Below, in pieces: positions 1 to 6,761 of a DNA stretch of 49,970 nt. Source of the DNA: Clostridiales bacterium UBA4362 (lineage in GTDB: Bacteria; Bacillota; Clostridia; TANB77; CAG-508); contig DGSM01000009.1 in assembly GCA_002393975.1 (NCBI GenBank), forward strand, positions 1 to 49,970. Reading direction: 5' to 3'. Each line of letters begins with the position of its first letter. The stretch's first letter is position 1. Below the pieces are notes generated by a model that saw only the letters and a list, made by a program, of their open reading frames with translations, did not search any database and was not told where the DNA came from. The position numbers and the translations under genes are program-made.

Positions 1-852
1 CAGAAGGAATTTAAAAAAATTGGTGCAAAAGATATAAAAATTAATCTTTTGAATAATTCTAATAAAACGCTAATGTTTATAACAAATAGTTTTGCATATT
101 TATTGAATTATGATACTGGAACTACAATAACAGAATATCCTATTCAAGGAACAGCTTGTGATTGCTATACTACTGACAATCATTATTTATTATTTTCTGA
201 TAAAGGCTACTTACATTTTCTTCCAACAAAATCTGCAGAGGGAACAATTCATGAAGGTTTGTTTAATTGCAATCTAGATAATTATATGCGTTTTGTAAAA
301 ACTAAAGTGGGATTTATAGCATATGTTGCAGGAGATAACAGGATAATTGTGTATGGAAATCTAAAAAATGATGAATTAAAAGATTCTGATTATGAGGAAA
401 AAGAACACCAAACACTAACTTATAATGAAAGTGAACAACTTATTAATGAATATAATCCTAAAAAGAAAAGTTTATTAAATAAAGCATTTTATTCAGATGA
501 TAAGTCACTTGTATTTTTTCCTTACTATGATAATAAATTAGAAATATATAATACTCAAACTAAACAATTAATTAAAGAAATAGAAATTCCAAAGAATTGT
601 CGTTGGCTTGATACATATCTTGGAAAGACTCCAAATGGAGAACATCTCATAAGCACTGGTCTTTCTGGATATATTTTAAATAAAGATTTTGATTTAATTG
701 CTTCAGTTCCTAATTTATGTGACTATGAAAATGAAAAATTAATTTTAAAAAATGAATTTTCTAATGAACATAAATACTCTGAAATTAAGATTTATTCTGA
801 AAAAGAAATCATAAATAAGGGAAAAGAATACTTAGAACAATATAACAATTAG
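1..852 (+). CDS. beta-propeller (WD40-like) protein, 5' end outside window
   Basis: The reading frame is open from the first base of the window, so the gene starts upstream and only its last 283 or so codons are present. The TTG at 49 is inside the frame and has no SD, so I do not treat it as the start. The visible protein has short repeated beta-strand blocks, for example SFAYLLNYDTGTTI, GFIAYVAGDNRIIVYGN and DNKLEIYNTQTKQLIKEI, typical of a WD40/YVTN-type propeller. No catalytic motif or membrane segment is visible. The downstream HD gene begins 29 bases after the stop in the same direction, so the two may be co-transcribed. The function is unknown; the propeller assignment is inferred from strand pattern only. 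Confidence 0.55.
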   Translation, partial: QKEFKKIGAKDIKINLLNNSNKTLMFITNSFAYLLNYDTGTTITEYPIQGTACDCYTTDNHYLLFSDKGYLHFLPTKSAEGTIHEGLFNCNLDNYMRFVKTKVGFIAYVAGDNRIIVYGNLKNDELKDSDYEEKEHQTLTYNESEQLINEYNPKKKSLLNKAFYSDDKSLVFFPYYDNKLEIYNTQTKQLIKEIEIPKNCRWLDTYLGKTPNGEHLISTGLSGYILNKDFDLIASVPNLCDYENEKLILKNEFSNEHKYSEIKIYSEKEIINKGKEYLEQYNN

Positions 853-881
853 GGAAGGACAAAATTAATATATTAATAAAA

Positions 882-1364
882 ATGAACAATAAAACTTTGA
901 CAAAACTCAAAAATGATAAAGATTTTAATAATACTATAAAAGATTTAGTTGAAAATTCTACTACTCAGCAAATGAAATCTTATATGCAACATTATAATAC
1001 AACTTGCTTTGATCATTGCTATTTAGCATCATATTATTGCTATAAAATATCAAAAAGATTTAATTGGGATTATAAATCAGCTGCACGAGGTGCAATGCTT
1101 CATGATTTATTTTTATATGATTGGAGAAAGAGACAAAATGGGAGAAAGGGTTTACATGCATATACTCATGGACAAACTGCTTATGATAATGCCACTAAAC
1201 TATTTGATTTAAATAAAAAAGAAAAAGATATGATTAAAAATCATATGTTTCCAGTTACTATAATTCCACCAAAAAGCAAAGAAGGATTACTGCTAACTTT
1301 AGTTGATAAGTATTGTTGTATTCAAGATGCTATTGATTATTATTCAAATAAAATTAAAAAATAG
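882..1364 (+). CDS. HD-domain metal-dependent phosphohydrolase
   Basis: A 160-residue protein with the HD superfamily pattern: His45 (FDHCYLAS), His74-Asp75 (AMLHDLF), His96, His121 and Asp142 (LVDKYC). This spacing is that of single-domain HD hydrolases such as the YfbR/HDIG-like group, which use one or two metals to hydrolyse phosphomonoesters or nucleotides. The substrate cannot be read from sequence. The start is slightly uncertain: the only purine-rich SD (GGGAAGG, 852-858) lies about 23 bases before this ATG, so a non-ATG start such as ATT at 864 or ATA at 870 is possible. It follows the propeller gene by 29 bases and is closed by the hairpin at 1415. Confidence 0.75.
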   Translation: MNNKTLTKLKNDKDFNNTIKDLVENSTTQQMKSYMQHYNTTCFDHCYLASYYCYKISKRFNWDYKSAARGAMLHDLFLYDWRKRQNGRKGLHAYTHGQTAYDNATKLFDLNKKEKDMIKNHMFPVTIIPPKSKEGLLLTLVDKYCCIQDAIDYYSNKIKK

Positions 1365-1414
1365 TATTTAACATAAATTTTACAAAAATCAAGAAAATAA
1401 AGAGTAGGAGAGAG

Positions 1415-1458
1415 AAGAGGAGGGAGAGCTCTAAAATAGAGTTATTCCCCTCTTTTTT
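1415..1458 (+). terminator. intrinsic terminator after HD gene
   Basis: The stem AAGAGG..CCTCTT with an inner arm AGCTCTA/TAGAGTT is followed by six T residues at 1453-1458. It lies 50 bases after the stop of the HD gene and would end that transcript. Confidence 0.8.
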
Positions 1459-2258
1459 ATTTTTATAATTTTTAGGGTATAGATTTATATGATAAATGAA
1501 TTTGAATATAAAAAATAAAATTAAATGAAAATATAAATATAAATAAAAAATTTTATTATAAATGTTTACATAAATATATAATTATAAAATTTATATTAAT
1601 TTGATTTTTACTAAAAAATTTATATTTTGCATTGTAAAAGTGTTTGCTTTCAAAAACGAACATTTGTTATATTATTGATTATAAGCGTTAATAAAATATA
1701 TTTATAATATATTCATTATTAATCTAGCATAATTTTTAAATCATAATTATAATTTAGCTATAATCAGATTTTATTATTTAGATAATATAGTTTCACTGTT
1801 AATTATTTATTAGTCTATATTATCATTTAATTATTTATCAAAATCGATTATAAGCAATTTTAAAATATAACCAAACAAGTTAATCATTCTTATTAATTAT
1901 TATTAAAAAGTTACATTATGATCAAATACTCTATAAGTATTGTACTAGTAATGGTTATAAGATATTAATCAAAAAATGGTCAAAATAACGACACACGAGA
2001 ATCGATTTTAAGACGTTTTTATAAAAAAGTAATATAACTTGTTGTCGGCAAAACAGCCTAAAAATAGACTTTAGAGCATTTTTCATAATTTCATAATAGA
2101 ATTGTAAAAAGATATCCATATACAATAAATATATTTTAGTATTAAGATTCAATAATATTTAAAATTAGAAAAGTGATAAACATGAATAGTAAATAAGATA
2201 AAAATGTTAAGATAAGATATCAATATTAAAACAAATCATAAAAAGGTCTATAAAATGA
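1459..2258. other. AT-rich intergenic stretch with no convincing gene
   Basis: About 800 bases of extremely AT-rich DNA. The only open frame of note (1955-2152, minus, 65 codons) has no SD and an implausible Phe/Leu/Ile/Tyr-rich composition, so I do not call it. A 10-mer GATTATAAGC with similar flanks occurs at 1676 and 1846, with weaker relatives near 2000 and 2066. Otherwise I see nothing here. Confidence 0.5.
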
Positions 2259-2285
2259 TTGTAGAGTGTTATATAAATAGTATTA

Positions 2286-2490
2286 ATAAAAGAACTCAAA
2301 TAAGCTAGGAATAGGACTATTAGAGAGGAATCAATAATAGGTTGTTTTTAATATGCTTCCTTTTGCATGAAACTTTGATTTCACGCAACTATGTGTAGCA
2401 AAAAACAACATATGAAATTAGACTATCTACCTCTTTCCTATAAGCAATTATAAAGAAAAGACCAGATACAAAATATCTGATCTTTTTTGT
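2286..2490 (+). ncRNA. candidate structured small RNA of unknown family
   Basis: A non-coding stretch whose parts fold into nested helices by eye. Outer arms are AGGAA (2307-2311)/TTCCT (2435-2439) and AGAGG (2324-2328)/CCTCT (2430-2434). A perfect 9-bp middle helix is GTTGTTTTT (2341-2349)/AAAAACAAC (2401-2409). An inner hairpin is TGCATGAAA (2364-2372)/TTTCACGCA (2379-2387) with one mismatch. The region ends in a strong terminator at 2456-2490. A possible promoter is TTGTAG (2259-2264), 16 bases, TATTAA (2281-2286). Long nested helices around an open central bubble recall 6S-like RNAs, but I recognise no family signature. The minus strand could also be the transcribed one. Confidence 0.4.
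2456..2490. terminator. bidirectional intrinsic terminator
   Basis: The stem AAAAGA-C-CAGATA pairs with TATCTG-A-TCTTTT across a CAAAA loop, with a T-run on the plus strand (2482-2488) and an A-run before the stem that gives Ts on the minus strand. It can end both the candidate RNA (plus) and the AIM24 operon (minus). Confidence 0.8.
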
Positions 2491-2538
2491 TTTTATTATT
2501 TATTTTTATTATAAAGTATTATAGTTTGTTAAAATGAT

Positions 2539-3222
2539 TTACGATCCTGTTGCTACATATGGTCTAATTCTACCAGCAAAATCAGGGAAGTTTTGAGTTT
2601 GTAGAATAACTTTTCCAGGACCAGTTAATTTAGTTAAGAATAAACCTTCGCCGCCAAGGAATATGTTCTTAAGACCTTTAATTGTTTCAACCTCATATCT
2701 TACTGTAGGTTCGAATGCTACTAGGTTTCCAGTACTTATCTTTAATACCTCTCCTTGTTGTAACGTCTTTACAACTTGATCTCCATCTATTTCCATAAAT
2801 AGCATTCCATTTCCTTCTGCTCTTTGTAAAATGAAACCTTCACCACCAAATAATCCAGCTGAGAATTTTTTAGTAAACTCTACTTTTAGATTAATTGAAT
2901 TTTGAGCACATAGAAATGCTCCTTTTTGCATTATAATTCCTCCAGGAGCAGCTCCTAAATTAATTGGAAGAACACATCCAGGAACTGTTGATGAAAATGC
3001 TATAGTAGCATTATCTACTTGTGCTGTGTAAGTAGACATAAATATTGATTCACCTGTAAACATTCTTCCAAGACTTGCTCCTATTCCTCCTCTTGCATTA
3101 GTATTCATTTCAATTCCCTCTGATTGATAAAACATTCCACCAGATTGTGTAAAGAATTGCTCTCCTTTGTTTAAGACTAATTCAACTGCAGGTACTGTTT
3201 GTCCAACGATTTGATATCTCAT
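2539..3222 (-). CDS. AIM24 family protein (TIGR00266-type)
   Basis: A 227-residue protein with the glycine-rich, internally repetitive beta-sandwich pattern of the AIM24/DUF124 family (TIGR00266): QSGGMFYQSEGIEMN, GESIFMSTYTA, PGGIIMQKGAFLCA, LFGGEGFILQRAEGNG and FLGGEGLFLTKLTGPGKV. Its length is normal for the bacterial form. It has no signal peptide and no transmembrane segment, so it is probably cytoplasmic. The molecular role of the bacterial family is not established; the yeast namesake acts in mitochondrial inner-membrane organisation. The SD AGGAG precedes the ATG. It starts 17 bases after the stop of the large upstream gene (3240-5621), so the two are almost certainly one transcript. 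Confidence 0.88.
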   Translation of the reverse strand: MRYQIVGQTVPAVELVLNKGEQFFTQSGGMFYQSEGIEMNTNARGGIGASLGRMFTGESIFMSTYTAQVDNATIAFSSTVPGCVLPINLGAAPGGIIMQKGAFLCAQNSINLKVEFTKKFSAGLFGGEGFILQRAEGNGMLFMEIDGDQVVKTLQQGEVLKISTGNLVAFEPTVRYEVETIKGLKNIFLGGEGLFLTKLTGPGKVILQTQNFPDFAGRIRPYVATGS

Positions 3223-3239
3223 TCGAAATCTCCTTTCTT

Positions 3240-5621
3240 TTAATAATCTATATCACTATTTTCTTTACTTCTATTAAAATATTGAGGATCTATTTCATCA
3301 GAAGAATAAACTCTTCTTTCACTTGTCTCCTCCACTTCTCCCTTATCGTTTGTTTTATAACTTTTGTGATTTATAGTAAATGCTCCTTTTCCTTTTTTAA
3401 ATTGTTCTAATGTTTCACCATTAATCGGATATAGTGCAGTTTTATAAAAACGCTTATCTTTAAAAATAGGATTTGAAAAATCAGCTATAATAGCTTTTCC
3501 ATTTCTTATGATTATATTATAAGCATGTCCAACGTTTTTATCTCCATTTTCATTTGATATATAACCATAAACCATCATTGGATTATATCCAAGAAAAGCT
3601 AGTAAGTTTTGGGCAAGAGCTGCTCTTTCAACACACATTGCTGTATTATTCCTTTTAAATTCTTTAACAGAAAAACTATTATCATCTTGATCAATATCTG
3701 CTTTAGATTCATAAAGCATGTTTCTATCATTGTCATTACCATGCATGCCGAAATAATCAATCAAAACTGCTTGTACTAATCTCATAACATTGTCATTACA
3801 TAACTTTCCATTATTTATTATATAATTTGGATCAATTTTTTTTGTTAAAAAAACTATTAATGATTTATAAGCATCTTTATCATCTAATCTAAATGAAGAC
3901 ATATCAACTGCAGTTTTCTTAATATTAGTTTTTGATGGTATATATCCAATTACTTCTGAGCTTTCCCCTCTTCCATTAATTCTAGAGCATCCTATTGAAA
4001 AGAAGGAAATCTCATTTCTACGCTCAGTTGCATTTTCCTCCAAAAATCTCAATCTATTATCTATAAACTCATCAATTTCATCATCTTTAAGAAGTAGCAT
4101 TTTTTGTATTAGATTAAATTCATTATCTAAATCTAGATTTAAACTCTTAGCAACTTTATTTGCCATTTCACTATAGAAATCATTATTTTTTTCATGGCAA
4201 AGCAATACTTGTTCATCATAGATAAAACCATTTGGTCTTCTTGATTTAGCCATTTCTCTAGCATAATCTTTGCTAGATAACATCTTTCTAAAACCTTCTT
4301 CAGCATCTTTAGGATTTATTCTTAAACTTTCTCCCATTGTCTTAAAGTTTATTGTATTAGAGAAAGATTTAATAAACTCATTCATAACACTATCAATTTG
4401 ATGTTGAGGTAAATTTCTTAAACGCATTTCATCTTGTAATACCTTTATACATGAACTAAAATGCATAAATTGACTATAAAAATGGTTCATGGTATCTTGT
4501 TTAAGTGCTTCAAATTTACCAACTGACATTGAATCATCTTGATTGTTTTTTATCTCTGCATTAAACTTATCTAATTCTGCTCTAACATCAAAATATGCAT
4601 CATCACACATCTCTCCTAAAATTGAGAAATCTTGTCTATGTGACATATTTTCAGTCATCCAGCCTGCATTCATAAGCTTTGCAACATTTTCACCCATTTG
4701 CTTTGCAAATGTTAATTCAAATGGCTTATTAACTGTTGAATGTTGTTCAGTAAATAAAGAAATTCTTTCTAAAGATTTAGAATCACCTTTTTTTACATAA
4801 TATTCAATATCTGAAATTCTAAAAGGACTTTCTACAATTCTTGTTGTTTGCCCATATCTTTGTCCAAGAGAATAAGAATTATCTACAAAGTCTGTAAATT
4901 CTTTAACAGTAAAATTATTTTCTTCAGCAAAATTTATAAATGTTGGATTATCGGTTATTCCCAATCTATCGAAATATTCGCTTATATATTCAGGTCTATA
5001 TCCTTCTAAAATTTCTTCATCATATGCTTTGCCATAGGTCTTATGTAAACGTTCTTTTATTTCTTTGTTCTCTTCTTCATAATCTGATTTTATTTTTCTA
5101 GAAGAAGATTTTATCTTAATAGGTAATCCTAATTTTCTTGCAACATCTAAAGGATATTCTTTAATTTGCTTAATAAATGGAACTTTAATACCAAAAGATT
5201 TTAGTTTTTGATTAACATCACCCTCAATTTCTAAGTCTTCAAGAGGGCTAGTTCCTCTTATTCTTATATCTGCTTTCTTTCCTGGAAATATAACTAAATT
5301 AACTGGATGTGTAGCATCAACATAATTAATGCTTCCATCTGTTATTACATATTGGGTTTTAGAGTTTGCTAATACATTGGATGCGTTTTCAGAATTAGAT
5401 AAATGCGAATCAACACCCTTAATATTAACAATTCTAGAATTATCAGTAATTCTAAATATTCCTCTGCCCATTGATGGCGTAGCAAAAGCAAGCTCTTCAA
5501 GCTTTAACTTTAGTGCATCTTCAAGACTTATTCTTTCAAATACTGCAAATCCATCAAGGTCTTTAATTTTACCTACTATTAGATTTCCATTTTTAATTAA
5601 TTCAACCAAATTTTCTTCCAT
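3240..5621 (-). CDS. SelO-like pseudokinase domain fused to transglutaminase-like domain
   Basis: A 793-residue protein with no signal peptide or membrane segment. Residues about 50-345 resemble the SelO (YdiU) protein AMPylase: a Gly-rich strand and lysine (GRGIFRI, then IVNIKGVD with Lys68), a helix ending SFGIKVP, the segment SDIEYYVKKGDSKSLERI like SelO GHFEYF..R.D...LR.LADY, and NAGWMTENMSHRQDFSILG like the SelO catalytic loop. In my alignment the SelO catalytic Asp becomes Gln330 with Asp331 beside it, while the second metal Asp is kept as Asp340. Residues about 650-725 carry a transglutaminase-like triad: Cys663 (TAMCVERAALAQNLLAFLGY), His699 (VGHAYNI) and Asp714 (IADFSNP). The middle is helical and unassigned. 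The SD GAGGT precedes the ATG; AIM24 follows 17 bases later. The triad is clear; the SelO link is by motif. Substrate unknown. Confidence 0.7.
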   Translation of the reverse strand: MEENLVELIKNGNLIVGKIKDLDGFAVFERISLEDALKLKLEELAFATPSMGRGIFRITDNSRIVNIKGVDSHLSNSENASNVLANSKTQYVITDGSINYVDATHPVNLVIFPGKKADIRIRGTSPLEDLEIEGDVNQKLKSFGIKVPFIKQIKEYPLDVARKLGLPIKIKSSSRKIKSDYEEENKEIKERLHKTYGKAYDEEILEGYRPEYISEYFDRLGITDNPTFINFAEENNFTVKEFTDFVDNSYSLGQRYGQTTRIVESPFRISDIEYYVKKGDSKSLERISLFTEQHSTVNKPFELTFAKQMGENVAKLMNAGWMTENMSHRQDFSILGEMCDDAYFDVRAELDKFNAEIKNNQDDSMSVGKFEALKQDTMNHFYSQFMHFSSCIKVLQDEMRLRNLPQHQIDSVMNEFIKSFSNTINFKTMGESLRINPKDAEEGFRKMLSSKDYAREMAKSRRPNGFIYDEQVLLCHEKNNDFYSEMANKVAKSLNLDLDNEFNLIQKMLLLKDDEIDEFIDNRLRFLEENATERRNEISFFSIGCSRINGRGESSEVIGYIPSKTNIKKTAVDMSSFRLDDKDAYKSLIVFLTKKIDPNYIINNGKLCNDNVMRLVQAVLIDYFGMHGNDNDRNMLYESKADIDQDDNSFSVKEFKRNNTAMCVERAALAQNLLAFLGYNPMMVYGYISNENGDKNVGHAYNIIIRNGKAIIADFSNPIFKDKRFYKTALYPINGETLEQFKKGKGAFTINHKSYKTNDKGEVEETSERRVYSSDEIDPQYFNRSKENSDIDY

Positions 5622-5636
5622 AGTTACCTCAAAAGT

Positions 5637-5665
5637 ATTATACCAACTCGAAATTTAAAATACAA
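5637..5665 (-). promoter_or_regulatory. promoter of the SelO-like/AIM24 operon
   Basis: TTGTAT (5660-5665), 17-base spacer, TATAAT (5637-5642) with an extended TGG just before it. The predicted start near 5630 falls on the SD GAGGT itself, so the leader would be only about 9 bases. The -35 overlaps the T-run of the PIN-gene terminator. Confidence 0.75.
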
Positions 5666-5706
5666 TAAAAAAAGAAGAGAAGACTCAAATACGAGTCTCC
5701 CCTTCC
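5664..5706 (-). terminator. terminator of the PIN gene
   Basis: Read on the minus strand, a stem with core AGACTC/GAGTCT extended by GGG(G)A/TCTTC is followed by a run of seven Ts (5667-5673). It lies just after the PIN-gene stop and insulates the next operon. Confidence 0.8.
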
Positions 5707-5721
5707 ATTTTTCGTACATTA

Positions 5722-6624
5722 TTAACCTTTGATAATCAGCATTTTCTCTTCCTCGTCGATCTTGTACGGGAAGTTCTTGATATGTCCTTCAATAAAGTTC
5801 AACACAAATGTTCGATACTGAGGATTGCTAAGCTTAGTCTGCGGTTCATACACATCATGATACTGGTGTGTGTAGTTGACCTCGACATTCTGTTCATCAG
5901 AGATTTTGATGACTGTATATGCAGCAAAAGCCACATAAGCTTTACGATACTGATGGTTTTCCTTTCGGATTGCAACCAGAATCTGATCATTAAGCTTCAA
6001 TTCAAACCCATTTCCAGGATTCTTGAAACAATCATCACCTCTCATAATCCAGATTTCTCTGTCCTGCCGGTTGTTAGAGATTACAAGTTTTCCATCCCGC
6101 ATCGTAGCCTGGAAGAATTTTGCGACTCTCTTGGTTTTAGGCTGCGCAGTAGCCATACCATCCGGCCCCAGATAGACAACTTCACAATTGGAACCATTTA
6201 CTTCAGCGGCCAGTCTTTTGTCTGCAGTCCAGAGGATAACGTTATCCTTATGGTTCATGCAAAACTGAGCAATGCGATTGTCGGGATCTTTAAACAGGAA
6301 TCTTTCGCGAACATTATAAAAATGCTCTCGATCACCCTGGCTGATACCGAGCAACTTGCTTGCGTTCCACTTAGAGATATCCTCTCCAGTGAACTTCTGA
6401 AGTTTGTCAAGCTCCTCGCGAGTTGTTTCCAGAAGAATAATCTTATAACCTTCCTCGGTCATCCGATTAATTCTGCTGACAATATCAATAATTGCCATAG
6501 CAGAGGCATCAATTACGATGTCCTTCTTCTTTGTGGATCTGATACTGAGTCTGCCGAATATCCTAGCAAAATCTATCTTAGCTTTCCGCGTGTCTTCATA
6601 ATAAGTAGATCTGACCATTTCCAT
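5722..6624 (-). CDS. PIN-domain protein, probable ribonuclease
   Basis: About 300 residues. The first half fits a PIN nuclease fold: an acidic residue after a hydrophobic strand (DIVIDAS), an acidic helix (ETTREELDKL), FKDPDNRIAQFC, and VILWTADKRLAAEV, the usual D..E..D..D arrangement for divalent-metal RNA cleavage. The C-terminal half (NGFELKLNDQILVAIRK and beyond) looks beta-rich and is unassigned. I start at ATG 6624 because GGAGG sits 6 bases before it and overlaps an earlier in-frame ATG at 6636. Codon use is foreign to the neighbourhood (CGC, CGG, CTG, CAG common); three 60-base rows I counted held 33, 22 and 29 G+C. No antitoxin-like partner gene is adjacent. It is a single-gene transcription unit and probably horizontally acquired. 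Confidence 0.65.
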   Translation of the reverse strand: MEMVRSTYYEDTRKAKIDFARIFGRLSIRSTKKKDIVIDASAMAIIDIVSRINRMTEEGYKIILLETTREELDKLQKFTGEDISKWNASKLLGISQGDREHFYNVRERFLFKDPDNRIAQFCMNHKDNVILWTADKRLAAEVNGSNCEVVYLGPDGMATAQPKTKRVAKFFQATMRDGKLVISNNRQDREIWIMRGDDCFKNPGNGFELKLNDQILVAIRKENHQYRKAYVAFAAYTVIKISDEQNVEVNYTHQYHDVYEPQTKLSNPQYRTFVLNFIEGHIKNFPYKIDEEEKMLIIKG

Positions 6625-6670
6625 ATGTACCTCCATAATTGTATCAATATATATTAATCAATGTACGACG

Positions 6671-6689
6671 TTCCGTTTTTTCAACGGAA
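6671..6689 (-). promoter_or_regulatory. leader hairpin of the PIN gene
   Basis: On the minus strand a perfect 7-bp stem TTCCGTT/AACGGAA with a GAAAA loop lies in the roughly 90-base leader between promoter and SD. No T-run follows, so it is not a terminator. It may be an mRNA stability element or a binding site. Confidence 0.5.
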
Positions 6690-6720
6690 TAAATTTGCGT
6701 ATACATAACAATGCTATTCT

Positions 6721-6749
6721 ATTATACCACATTTTTGTAGATTTGTAAA
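6721..6749 (-). promoter_or_regulatory. promoter of the PIN gene
   Basis: TTTACA (6744-6749), 17-base spacer, TATAAT (6721-6726) with extended TGG. Predicted transcription start is near 6714. Confidence 0.8.
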
Positions 6750-6761
6750 ATTTTTCTAGTT

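Noticed and set aside
1955..2152. 65-codon minus-strand open frame
   Set aside because: No SD, no promoter, composition dominated by Phe/Leu/Ile/Tyr as expected from random AT-rich DNA; internal similarity of KNALKSI and KNVLKSI reflects a weak DNA repeat.
1460..2260. CRISPR array or insertion-sequence remnant
   Set aside because: Repeats are few, imperfect and irregularly spaced; no inverted terminal repeats or transposase fragments were seen.
2286..2490. SRP RNA or group II intron fragment
   Set aside because: No SRP apical-loop core and no domain V-like hairpin with a catalytic AGC/CGT triad could be found on either strand.
5722..6624. PIN gene as half of a toxin-antitoxin pair
   Set aside because: No small antitoxin-like gene adjoins it in either direction; flanks are a terminator/promoter and the rho 3' end.
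5782..6657. 291-codon plus-strand open frame opposite the PIN gene
   Set aside because: It is the antisense of a well-supported gene with its own promoter, SD and terminator; the long frame follows from the higher GC there.
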